From the NCBI RefSeq assembly GCF_014621695.1, contig NZ_CP061281.1, positions 5,332,001 to 5,396,000 on the forward strand: a DNA stretch of 64,000 bases, written 5' to 3'. Origin of the DNA: Streptomyces xanthii. GTDB lineage: Bacteria; Actinomycetota; Actinomycetes; Streptomycetales; Streptomycetaceae. Both the position numbers and the translations under genes were made by a program. The notes under the pieces are model-generated. The model saw only the letters and a program-made list of their open reading frames with translations, did not search any database and was not told the origin of the DNA. Below are positions 17,837 through 26,365 of this stretch, in pieces; the stretch's first letter is position 1; the number at the start of each line of letters is the position of its first letter.

Positions 17837-17900
17837 GCTGTTTTCTTCCGGGGGGCGACCCCCGTACCCCCGGCCGGACATGCGTGGGGGCGCGCGATGA
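17769..17900 (+). pseudogene. Truncated recO copy in frame to the recO start (43 aa)
   Basis: The frame starts MSLFRDDGIVLRTQKLGEAD, identical to RecO, reads through the insert as IMLFSSGGRPPYPRPDMR, and ends GGAR followed by a TGA that overlaps the true recO ATG (ATGA, 17897-17900). So the duplication made a coupled mini-gene upstream of the intact gene. Whether the product is made or functional is unknown; the part of the RecO OB-fold it carries (one strand) is too short to fold. Confidence 0.75.
17837..17888. other. 52-bp hairpin-rich insert between recO copies
   Basis: The insert holds GGGGGGCGACCCCC (a GGGGG/CCCCC hairpin with a 3-base loop) and CCCCCGGCCGG, preceded by TTTTCTTCC. It resembles GC-rich hairpins common between Streptomyces genes. 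Flanked by 76-bp repeats, it could be a small mobile repeat or the product of recombination between hairpins. Confidence 0.55.
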
Positions 17901-18646
17901 GTCTTTTCCGTGACGACGGGATCGTTCTGCGCACCCAGAAGCTCGGTGAAGCCGACCGGATCATCACGCTGCTCACGCGGGGGCACGGCCGGGTGCGGGC
18001 CGTGGCTCGGGGGGTGCGGCGGACCAAGTCGAAGTTCGGGGCGCGGCTCGAACCCTTCTCGCACGTGGACGTGCAGTTCTTCGCGCGGGGCAGCGAACTG
18101 ATCGGGCGCGGGCTGCCGCTGTGCACGCAGAGCGAGACCATCGCCGCGTACGGTGGCGGGATCGTCAGCGACTACGCCCGGTACACCGCCGGGACGGCCA
18201 TGCTGGAGACGGCCGAGCGGTTCACCGATCATGAGGGCGAGCCCGCGGTGCAGCAGTACCTGCTGCTCGTCGGCGCCCTGCGCACCCTCGCCCGCGGCGA
18301 GCACGAGCCGCACCTCATCCTCGACGCCTTCCTGCTCCGCTCCCTCGCCGTGAACGGGTACGCGCCGAGTTTCGGGGACTGCGCGCGGTGCGGAATGCCC
18401 GGTCCCAACCGGTTCTTCTCGGTCGGCGCCGGCGGCTCGGTTTGCGTCGACTGCCGGGTACCGGGCAGCGTCGTACCCTCACCCCAGGCCCTCGACCTGC
18501 TCGGTGCGCTGCTGACCGGCGACTGGGAGACCGCGGACGCGTGCGAGGCACGGTTCGTGCGCGAGGGCAGCGGGCTGGTGTCGGCGTACCTGCACTGGCA
18601 CCTGGAGCGCGGTCTGCGCTCGTTGCGTTACGTAGAGAAAAGCTGA
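17897..18646 (+). CDS. recO: DNA repair protein RecO
   Basis: A 249-residue protein with the N-terminal OB-fold (MSLFRDDGIVLRTQKLGEAD, HGRVRAVARGVRRTKSKFG) and a helical C-terminal domain carrying a four-Cys zinc site (Cys162, Cys165, Cys183, Cys186). RecO binds SSB and helps load RecA at gaps in the RecFOR pathway. The ATG at 17897 overlaps the TGA of an upstream 43-codon ORF made by duplication of this gene's own 5' end. uppS follows after 27 bp on the same strand. Confidence 0.95.
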   Translation: MSLFRDDGIVLRTQKLGEADRIITLLTRGHGRVRAVARGVRRTKSKFGARLEPFSHVDVQFFARGSELIGRGLPLCTQSETIAAYGGGIVSDYARYTAGTAMLETAERFTDHEGEPAVQQYLLLVGALRTLARGEHEPHLILDAFLLRSLAVNGYAPSFGDCARCGMPGPNRFFSVGAGGSVCVDCRVPGSVVPSPQALDLLGALLTGDWETADACEARFVREGSGLVSAYLHWHLERGLRSLRYVEKS

Positions 18647-18673
18647 AGCTGAGCTAGGGGAGAGGCCCGGAAC

Positions 18674-19507
18674 ATGGCACGTCGAGGAATCCTCGGACGG
18701 TCCCGTCGTGAGTACAAGACGCCCGAACCGCACCCGTCGGGCGCGCGGCCGCCGAAGATCCCGGGCGAGCTGGTGCCCGAGCACGTGGCCATCGTCATGG
18801 ACGGCAACGGGCGCTGGGCCAAGGAGCGCGGGCTGCCCCGCACCGAGGGCCACAAGGTCGGCGCCGAGCGCGTCCTCGACGTCCTCCAGGGCGCCGTCGA
18901 GCTGGGCGTCGGCGCGATCTCGCTCTACGCGTTCTCCACGGAGAACTGGAAGCGTTCCCCGGACGAGGTGAAGTTCCTCATGAACTTCAACCGGGACTTC
19001 ATCCGCAAGACCCGCGACCAGCTCGACGAACTCGGCATCCGGGTGCGCTGGGTGGGCCGCATGCCCAAGCTGTGGAAGTCGGTCGCCAAGGAGCTGGAGA
19101 TCTCCCAGGAGCAGACCAAGGGCAACGACAAGCTGACCCTCTACTTCTGCATGAACTACGGCGGCCGCGCCGAGATCGCCGACGCCGCGCAGGCCATCGC
19201 CGAGGACGTGAAGGCGGGCCGGCTCGACCCGTCGAAGGTCAGCGAGAAGACGTTCGCGAAGTACCTCTACTACCCGGACATGCCGGACGTCGACCTGTTC
19301 CTGCGCCCCAGCGGCGAGCAGCGCACGTCCAACTACCTGCTGTGGCAGAGCGCTTACGCCGAGATGGTCTTCCAGGACGTCCTGTGGCCCGACTTCGACC
19401 GCCGCGACCTGTGGCGTGCCTGCGTCGAATACGCCTCCCGCGACCGCCGCTTCGGTGGGGCGACGCCCAACGAGGTGCTGCTTCAGCTGGAAGCCGGCGG
19501 TAAGTAG
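18674..19507 (+). CDS. uppS: Isoprenyl transferase (cis-polyprenyl diphosphate synthase)
   Basis: A 277-residue UPP-synthase-family enzyme: [15 protein letters not shown] carries the Mg-binding Asp43, followed by [23 protein letters not shown] and, near the C-terminus, [18 protein letters not shown]. It adds isoprene units in cis to make the lipid carrier for peptidoglycan and teichoic acid precursors. The ATG follows AGGGGAGAGG. It lies 27 bp after recO, a conserved pairing, and ends before a strong hairpin at 19514-19557. Confidence 0.95.
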   Translation: MARRGILGRSRREYKTPEPHPSGARPPKIPGELVPEHVAIVMDGNGRWAKERGLPRTEGHKVGAERVLDVLQGAVELGVGAISLYAFSTENWKRSPDEVKFLMNFNRDFIRKTRDQLDELGIRVRWVGRMPKLWKSVAKELEISQEQTKGNDKLTLYFCMNYGGRAEIADAAQAIAEDVKAGRLDPSKVSEKTFAKYLYYPDMPDVDLFLRPSGEQRTSNYLLWQSAYAEMVFQDVLWPDFDRRDLWRACVEYASRDRRFGGATPNEVLLQLEAGGK

Positions 19508-19513
19508 TCACCA

Positions 19514-19557
19514 GCGCCCCTGGAATGCGACCCGAAGGGTCTGCATTTCAGGGGCGC
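19514..19557 (+). terminator. Long hairpin after uppS, joined to repeat core
   Basis: GCGCCCCTG at 19514-19522 pairs perfectly with CAGGGGCGC at 19549-19557, and an inner stem (GACCC-GAA-GGGTC with ATGC/GCAT) extends it to about 20 bp. The right arm is the start of a copy of the 23-bp intergenic core (19549-19571). It lies between uppS and the convergent zur, so it probably terminates both. Confidence 0.75.
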
Positions 19558-19571
19558 GGGGAACTGCGCGA
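19549..19571 (+). repeat. Intergenic 23-bp repeat core, copy 2
   Basis: Identical to the core at 2499-2521 and followed by GAAGCCCCACC as in the 53-kb copies. Its first bases form the right arm of the uppS hairpin. Confidence 0.85.
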
Positions 19572-19609
19572 GAAGCCCCACCGGGCCGCAGCCGCGGAAC
19601 CGGCCGACG

Positions 19610-20023
19610 TCACCCCGCGGTGGCGGCACCCGCACACTCGGAACACGTGCCGAAGATCTCCACCGTGTGCGCCACGTTCACGTAGCCGTGTTCGGAGGCG
19701 ATGGACTCGGCCCACTTCTCGACGGCCGGGCCCTCCACCTCGACGGCCTTGCCGCAGACGCGGCACACCAGGTGGTGATGGTGGTCGCCGCTGGAGCAGC
19801 GGCGGTAGACCGCCTCGCCCTCCGTCGTGCGCAGCACGTCGACCTCGCCCGCGTCCGCGAGGGACTGCAGGGTGCGGTAGACCGTCGTCAGGCCCACCGA
19901 GTCGCCCTTGTGCTTGAGCACGTCGTGCAGCTCCTGGGCGCTGCGGAACTCGTCCACCTCGTCGAGCGCCGCCGCCACGGCCGCGCGCTGGCGGGTCGAC
20001 CTGCCTCGAACCGGGGCTGCCAC
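19610..20023 (-). CDS. zur: Zinc uptake regulator Zur (Fur family)
   Basis: A 137-residue Fur-family repressor: winged helix at about residues 8-78 (TRQRAAVAAALDEVDEFRSA, VGLTTVYRTLQSLADAGEVD), then the His-rich hinge DHHHHLVCRVCGK. The structural zinc site is Cys87, Cys90, Cys127 and Cys130, spaced as in Streptomyces coelicolor Zur. The GTG at 20023 is chosen over longer starts because it follows a perfect GAGGAGG and gives the conserved N-terminus. Zinc-loaded Zur represses zinc-import genes; znuABC lies immediately upstream on the same strand with two Zur-box-like dyads. Confidence 0.93.
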   Translation of the reverse strand: MAAPVRGRSTRQRAAVAAALDEVDEFRSAQELHDVLKHKGDSVGLTTVYRTLQSLADAGEVDVLRTTEGEAVYRRCSSGDHHHHLVCRVCGKAVEVEGPAVEKWAESIASEHGYVNVAHTVEIFGTCSECAGAATAG

Positions 20024-20090
20024 GGGTTCCTCCTCACGTCCCTGCCACCTGCGTACCGCCGCCATTGTGCCAGGCGGCGGCGCGCGCGGG

Positions 20091-20975
20091 TCAGACCTTC
20101 TCGGGCGCCTGCGCGGGGATCGCGCACTCCGCCGGATCCCCGGCGACCGCTCCCGCCGCACGTGCCCGGCGCCGCGCCAGCGGCGTCGCGAGCAGCGTCA
20201 GCGCGATGAACACCGCGATGGTCAGCAGGACAATTGTCGCGCCGGGCGGCACGTCCTGGTAGTACGAGGTCACGGTGCCGCCGAGCGTCACGACGACGCC
20301 GATCGCGACCGCGATGACGAACGTCGCCTTGAAGCTGCGGGTCAGCTGCTGCGCGGCGGCGACCGGCACCACCATCAGCGCCGACACCAGGAGCAGGCCC
20401 ACGACGCGCATCGCGACGGTGACCGTGACGGCCGCCGTGATCGCGATGAGCAGGTTCAGGGCGCGCACCGGCAGGCCCGTGACCCGCGCGAACTCCTCGT
20501 CCTGGCTCACCGCGAACAGCTGCCGGCGCAGGCCCACCGTCACCAGGATCACGAACGCCGCGAGGATCACGATGGCGGTCACGTCGGACGGGGAGACCGT
20601 GGTGAGCGAGCCGAACAGGTAGGAGCCGAGGTTGGCCGTGGAGCCGCCCGGCGCCAGGTTGATCAGCATCACGCCGCCGGCCATGCCGCCGTAGAACAGC
20701 ATGGCGAGCGCGATGTCGCCGCGCGTCTTCCCGTACCAGCGGATCAGCTCCATGACCAGCGCGCCCAGCGCGGACACGGCCATCGCCATCCACACCGGGG
20801 AGGTGGACAGGAGGAAGCCGAGGCCGACGCCGGTCATCGCGACGTGGCCGATGCCGTCGCCCATGAGGGCCTGGCGGCGCTGGACCAGGTAGATGCCGAT
20901 CGCGGGGGCCGTGATGCCGATGAGGACGGCGGCGAGCAGCGCCCGCTGCATGAAGGCGAAGTCGAGGAGTTCCAT
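20091..20975 (-). CDS. znuB: Zinc ABC transporter permease
   Basis: A 294-residue ABC-3 family permease with eight to nine hydrophobic segments. It starts MELLDFAFMQRALLAAVLIG; QALMGDGIGHVAMTGVGLG and GVMLINLAPGGSTANLGSYLFG are family hallmarks. It forms the membrane channel of the high-affinity zinc importer. Its ATG overlaps the znuC stop by one base, so it is coupled. Third gene of znuACB, upstream of zur. A frame open far upstream is the znuC shadow. Confidence 0.93.
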   Translation of the reverse strand: MELLDFAFMQRALLAAVLIGITAPAIGIYLVQRRQALMGDGIGHVAMTGVGLGFLLSTSPVWMAMAVSALGALVMELIRWYGKTRGDIALAMLFYGGMAGGVMLINLAPGGSTANLGSYLFGSLTTVSPSDVTAIVILAAFVILVTVGLRRQLFAVSQDEEFARVTGLPVRALNLLIAITAAVTVTVAMRVVGLLLVSALMVVPVAAAQQLTRSFKATFVIAVAIGVVVTLGGTVTSYYQDVPPGATIVLLTIAVFIALTLLATPLARRRARAAGAVAGDPAECAIPAQAPEKV

Positions 20976-21757
20976 CAGCTCAGCAGTCCTGTACGGATCG
21001 GTTCGGCGTCCGCGGCGGTGTGCGGGTGGACGTGGTCGTGGCCGGGCAGCGCGTGCTGGCCGACGGCCTTCGGGGGCGGCCCGTCGTGCAGGACGCAGCC
21101 GTCGCGGAGCACGACGGCCCGGTCGATCAGCGGCTCCAGCGGGCCCAGTTCGTGCAGGACGAGCAGTACGGTGGCGCCCGCGGCGACCTGCTCGCGCAGG
21201 GTGGCCGCGAGGACCTCCTGGCTGGCCAGGTCGACGCCGGCCATCGGCTCGTCCATGATCAGCAGCTCGGGTTCGGCGGCGAGGGCGCGGGCGATGAGCA
21301 CCCGCTGGTGCTGGCCGCCCGACAGCGCGTTCACCGAGTCCTTGGCCCGGTCGGTCATCCCGACCAGGTCCAGGGCGCGGGCCACCGCCTCGCGGTCGGC
21401 CTTGCGCATCAGGCCGAAGCGGGTCCGCGACAGCCGGCCGGAGGCGACGACCTCGGCGACGGTCGCCGGGACCCCGCCCGCCGCCGTCGTGCGCTGCGGC
21501 ACGTACCCGACGCGCGCCCACTGGCGGAACCGGCGCCGCGCCGTGCCGAACAGCTCGATCGTGCCGCCGGTGAGCGGCACCTGCCCGATGATGCTGCGCA
21601 CGGCCGTGGACTTGCCCGAGCCGTTGGCCCCGAGCAGCGCCACGACCTCGCCGCGGCGCACGGTCAGGTCGATGCCGCGCAGCACGGGGCGCGCGCCGAG
21701 CTCGGCCGTCACCCCGCGCAGAGCGATGACGGGGGCCTCGCTGTCGTTCGCGCTCAT
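20975..21757 (-). CDS. znuC: Zinc ABC transporter ATP-binding protein
   Basis: A 260-residue ABC ATPase: Walker A GANGSGKSTA (about residue 41), Q-loop in VGYVPQRT, signature LSGGQHQRVLIARAL, Walker B LLIMDEPMAGVD. The C-terminal GQHALPGHDHVHPHTAADAE is His-rich, as often seen in zinc-importer ATPases. The ATG at 21757 is 35 bp after the znuA stop. It energises zinc import with ZnuA and ZnuB. Confidence 0.94.
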   Translation of the reverse strand: MSANDSEAPVIALRGVTAELGARPVLRGIDLTVRRGEVVALLGANGSGKSTAVRSIIGQVPLTGGTIELFGTARRRFRQWARVGYVPQRTTAAGGVPATVAEVVASGRLSRTRFGLMRKADREAVARALDLVGMTDRAKDSVNALSGGQHQRVLIARALAAEPELLIMDEPMAGVDLASQEVLAATLREQVAAGATVLLVLHELGPLEPLIDRAVVLRDGCVLHDGPPPKAVGQHALPGHDHVHPHTAADAEPIRTGLLS

Positions 21758-21792
21758 CTCGCTGCCACCCTTCGCGTCACTGGTCCCGTACG

Positions 21793-22794
21793 TCACTTGG
21801 CGCCGAGCGCCTTCTGCAGGGCGGCCAGGTTCGACTCCATGACCTGCACGTAGTCCTCGCCCTTGGACTTCTTCGTGATGCCCTCGAGCGGGTCGAGCAC
21901 GTCCGTCCTCAGGTGCGCGTCGCCGGCCAGGGTCTTCGCCGTCTTGTCGCTGACGAGGGTCTCGTAGAAGACGGTCGTGACGCCGTCGGCCTTCGCCATC
22001 TTCTGGAGGTCCTTGACGCGGGCCGCGCTGGGCTCGCTCTCCGGGTCGAGGCCGCTGATGGCCTCCTCGGTGAGGCCGTAGCGCTCGGCGAGGTAGCCGA
22101 AGGCGGCGTGCGTGGTGATGAAGACCTTGGAGTCCGTGTTCTTCAGGCCGTCCTTGAACTTCTGGTCGAGCTTGCCGAGGTCGGCGACCAGCGCGGCGGT
22201 GTTCTTCTTGTAGTCGGCCGCGTGGTCCGGGTCGGCCTTCTCCAGCGCCTTGCCGACGCCCTGGGCGACCTCCGCGTACTTCACGGGGTCGAGCCAGATG
22301 TGCGGGTCGGAGCCTTCCTCGCCGCCGTGGTCGTGCCCCTCGTGCTCCCCGTGCTCGTCGTGCTCCTCGGCGTGGCCGCCGACCTCGGAGCCGTGCTTCT
22401 CCAGGGAGGTGAGCGACGCGGCGTCGACCTTGGTCTTGATCCCGGACTGGCTGATCGCCTCGTCGACGGAGGGCTGCAGGCCCTTGAGGTAGAGCGCGAC
22501 GCCGGCCTGCTCGATCCGGCCGCGCTGCTGGGCGCTGACCTCGAGGTCGTGCGGCTCCTGGCCCGGCTCGGTCAGGTTGGTGACGCTGACGTGCTCGCCG
22601 CCGATCCGCTCGGCGAGGAACTGCATCGGATAGAACGACGCGACGACGTCCAGCTTGCCGTCGCTGTTCTTCCCGTCCGCTGCGCTCGTCGCGGAGCACG
22701 CGGACAGGGCGGTCAGACCGAGGACGGTCGTCGCGGCGACGGCGGTGGTGGATATGAGTCGGCGGCCGGAGAGCCGGGGCAGGCGTACGTTCAT
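21793..22794 (-). CDS. znuA: Zinc-binding lipoprotein of ABC importer
   Basis: About 333 residues. A signal peptide with lipobox LTALSAC (lipidated Cys near residue 33) is followed by a cluster A-I metal-binding protein: VVASFYPMQFLAERIGG, EPHDLEVS, a His/Asp/Glu-rich loop HAEEHDEHGEHEGHDH before DPHIWLDPVKYA, then THAAFGYLAERYGL and VFYETLVSDKTA. It captures zinc outside the membrane. ATGs at 22803 and 22794 are both possible; the Zur-box-like dyads lie directly before and over the start, consistent with Zur repression. Confidence 0.94.
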   Translation of the reverse strand: MNVRLPRLSGRRLISTTAVAATTVLGLTALSACSATSAADGKNSDGKLDVVASFYPMQFLAERIGGEHVSVTNLTEPGQEPHDLEVSAQQRGRIEQAGVALYLKGLQPSVDEAISQSGIKTKVDAASLTSLEKHGSEVGGHAEEHDEHGEHEGHDHGGEEGSDPHIWLDPVKYAEVAQGVGKALEKADPDHAADYKKNTAALVADLGKLDQKFKDGLKNTDSKVFITTHAAFGYLAERYGLTEEAISGLDPESEPSAARVKDLQKMAKADGVTTVFYETLVSDKTAKTLAGDAHLRTDVLDPLEGITKKSKGEDYVQVMESNLAALQKALGAK

Positions 22795-22808
22795 GACAGT
22801 CATTTTCA
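22794..22808 (-). promoter_or_regulatory. Zur box, proximal
   Basis: On the minus strand TGAAAATGACTGTCA, a 15-base dyad close to the Streptomyces Zur consensus TGAAAATGATTTTCA type. It overlaps the znuA start. The second box centre lies 22 bp away, two helical turns. Confidence 0.75.
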
Positions 22809-22815
22809 ACAAAAC

Positions 22816-22830
22816 TGGAAACGATTGTCA
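22816..22830 (-). promoter_or_regulatory. Zur box, distal
   Basis: On the minus strand TGACAATCGTTTCCA, a second 15-base Zur-like dyad on the same DNA face as the proximal one. Together they suggest cooperative binding of two Zur dimers. Confidence 0.7.
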
Positions 22831-22982
22831 ACAAGCTCTCGTCGAGACCTTCGTCCCACTCTGTGGTGACTCCGGACCCGGAACCGATTTGGTTCGGGGG
22901 GTGGCCGCGCCGGTAACCTGAAGCATTCGCTCCCGGAGTGCGTATCCAGCGCACTCGCCGTCGTCGTAATGAAGAGAGCACC

Positions 22983-24365
<1,383 letters not shown>

Positions 24366-24404
24366 TCGCCTCCGGCGCGCTTCGGTCCCGGGTTCCCGCG
24401 ATGT

Positions 24405-24435
24405 GGGGGCCCGGGGCTTTTGCGTGCGGGCCCCC
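24405..24435 (+). terminator. Hairpin downstream of glyS
   Basis: GGGGGCCCG at 24405-24413 pairs with CGGGCCCCC at 24427-24435 (9 bp, 13-base loop) 40 bp past the glyS stop. Confidence 0.7.
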
Positions 24436-24490
24436 TTCCCGCGCCCCCAGGGGCTCCGCCCCGGACCCCGCTCCTCAACCGCCGGAGGGG

Positions 24491-24524
24491 CTTGATGTGC
24501 CGACCCACTTGATGTGCCGACCCA
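24491..24524. repeat. Tandem 17-bp direct repeat
   Basis: CTTGATGTGCCGACCCA occurs twice without a gap between the glyS terminator and the end of the TetR gene. It is followed by CCCA/TGGG and CGCCCCTGGGGGCG hairpins. No gene is seen in 24366-24601. Confidence 0.8.
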
Positions 24525-24601
24525 CCGTTTTTGGGTGCGCGTGATGACGCCCCTGGGGGCGCACGGGGTGTGCCTTCAGGGGCGCAGGGCTGGGAAAGGC
24601 C

Positions 24602-25189
24602 CTAGGCGGCGACGCCTCGTAGGACGAGGGTGAGGACGGCCTCGAAGGCGGGCCGGGTCTCGGGGCGGGGCCACTCGGGGGCGTAGGCCGGGTCGTGGAA
24701 GTGGGCCGTGGCCTCGAAGACGGCGCGGGCCGTCGCGGGGAGGTCGGGGGCCTCGAAGGCGCCCTGCTCGACCCCCTCGGCGAGGATCGCCGTCAACTGC
24801 CCGACGAGCTCGGCGATATGGGCGTCGACCACGCCCCCGTTCTCACTCGTCAGCACGGTGTACGTGGCGAACAGCTCCGGGTCGTCGCCCGCCTTGTGCC
24901 GCTTCGCCTCGAAGAGCGCCTCGAGCCAGTGCCGCAGCTTGGCGGGCGGAGCCTCGTCCGCCGCGACGACCTCCGCGAGCAGGCCGGTCGTGCGGTCCAG
25001 CCACCGCTTGGTCACCGCGCCGCGCAGCTCCGCCTTCGTGCGGAAGTGCCGGTACACCGAACCGTGGCTGACCCCCAGCGCGCGGGCCACGTCGACCACG
25101 GTCGCCTTCGCGGCGCCGTGCCGGCGCAGCACCTCCTCGGTCGCGGCGAGGATGCGCTCGGGCGTCAGGGTCTCGGTGGGCGGTGCCAT
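24602..25189 (-). CDS. TetR-family regulator
   Basis: A 195-residue TetR protein. The DNA-binding helix-turn-helix is at about residues 9-55 (ILAATEEVLRRHGAAKATVV, ALGVSHGSVYRHFRTKAELR). The C-terminal ligand domain is of the type often paired with oxidoreductases. It lies 24 bp downstream of the aldo/keto reductase gene on the same strand, so is probably co-transcribed and autoregulates through the palindrome at 26255-26298. Confidence 0.9.
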   Translation of the reverse strand: MAPPTETLTPERILAATEEVLRRHGAAKATVVDVARALGVSHGSVYRHFRTKAELRGAVTKRWLDRTTGLLAEVVAADEAPPAKLRHWLEALFEAKRHKAGDDPELFATYTVLTSENGGVVDAHIAELVGQLTAILAEGVEQGAFEAPDLPATARAVFEATAHFHDPAYAPEWPRPETRPAFEAVLTLVLRGVAA

Positions 25190-25213
25190 GGCAGTGACCG
25201 TACCGGGAGCGGC

Positions 25214-26224
25214 TCAGTGCTCGCTGTCCAGGTGTGCCATCTGTGCGGCCGGGTAGCGCTCACCGGCCGCCGCGCCGGCGGGCACCGCCGCCTCGATCGC
25301 GGCCAGGTCCGCGGCGTCGAGCGTCACGTCGAGCGCGCCGAGCGCCTCGGTGAGGCGGGCCCGGGTGCGGGCGCCGACCAGCGGCACGATGTCCTCGCCG
25401 CGCGAGAGCACCCACGCGATCGCGATCTGCGCGACGCTCACGTCCTTCTGCTCGGCGATCTTGCGCAGCCGCTCGACCAGATCGAGGTTGTGCGCCAGGT
25501 TCTCGCCCTGGAAGCGGGGGCTGAAGCTGCGGAAGTCGTTCGCCGCCAGTTCGCGGTCGCGGGTGAAGTGCCCGGAGATCAGGCCGCGCGAGAGCACTCC
25601 GTACGCCGTCACGGAGATGCCCAGCTCACGGGTGGCCGGCAGGATCGACTCCTCGATGCCGCGGGAGATCAGCGAGTACTCGATCTGCAGGTCGCTGATC
25701 GGGGCCGTCGCCGCGGCCCGGCGCACGGTGTCCGCGCCGACCTCCGACAGTCCGATGTGCCGGACGTGGCCCTGCTCGACGAGCTCGGCGACGGCGCCGA
25801 CGGTCTCCTCGACCGGGACGTCCGGGTCGAGCCGGGCCAGCCGGTAGACGTCGATGTGGTCGACGCCGAGGCGCTGGAGCGAGTACGCGGCGAAGTTCTT
25901 CACCGCCGCCGGGCGCCCGTCGTATCCGGACCAGCCGCCGTCCGGGTCGCGCAGGGCGCCGAACTTCACGCTGGTCAGCGCCTGCTCGCGGGCCGCGGAG
26001 GGGGCCGTGCGCAGGGCCTCTCCGATCAGCATCTCGTTGTGCCCCATGGCGTAGAAGTCGCCGGTGTCGAGCAGGGTGACGCCCGCGTCGAGCGCGGCGT
26101 GGATCGTGGCGATCGACTCGGCGCGGTCTGCGTCCCCGTACAGCGCGGACATGCCCATGCAGCCGAGACCGAGGGCGGAGACGCGCGGGCCGGTCGTGCC
26201 GAGGGGGCGAGTGGGGAGGGTCAT
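25214..26224 (-). CDS. Aldo/keto reductase lacking the usual catalytic His
   Basis: A 336-residue AKR-family (YajO/AKR13-like) TIM-barrel protein. Tetrad residues Asp53 (LLDTGDFY), Tyr58 and Lys87 (TSVKFGA) are present. The position normally occupied by His (YxQHRxD in relatives) is Ala130 in IDVYRLARLDPDVP, so the proton relay differs from canonical enzymes. NADP-binding segments VPLVGARTRARLTEAL are conserved. ATG at 26224 follows AGGAG. It heads an AKR-TetR unit, with a 44-bp palindrome 30 bp upstream. Substrate unknown. Confidence 0.88.
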   Translation of the reverse strand: MTLPTRPLGTTGPRVSALGLGCMGMSALYGDADRAESIATIHAALDAGVTLLDTGDFYAMGHNEMLIGEALRTAPSAAREQALTSVKFGALRDPDGGWSGYDGRPAAVKNFAAYSLQRLGVDHIDVYRLARLDPDVPVEETVGAVAELVEQGHVRHIGLSEVGADTVRRAAATAPISDLQIEYSLISRGIEESILPATRELGISVTAYGVLSRGLISGHFTRDRELAANDFRSFSPRFQGENLAHNLDLVERLRKIAEQKDVSVAQIAIAWVLSRGEDIVPLVGARTRARLTEALGALDVTLDAADLAAIEAAVPAGAAAGERYPAAQMAHLDSEH

Positions 26225-26254
26225 GAGAACTCCTAGGTGGGGTGTCTCCACCTT

Positions 26255-26298
26255 CGCATGACAGATGACAGATTTCAATATCTGTCATCTGTCATGCG
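26255..26298. promoter_or_regulatory. 44-bp perfect palindrome, probable TetR operator
   Basis: A 19-bp arm, CGCATGACAGATGACAGAT, and its exact reverse complement flank a 6-base spacer (TTCAAT). Each arm itself contains ATGACAG twice in tandem, so there are four TGACAGA half-sites in mirror order. It sits 30 bp upstream of the AKR start and beyond the end of the neighbouring MFS gene, and is the obvious target for the TetR regulator of this unit. Confidence 0.8.
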
Positions 26299-26365
26299 GT
26301 CGACGGCCAGGGGCCGTCGTCGACCGCGACCTCGGCCCCCGTGACCTCCGCCGCGCTCCAGGCGG

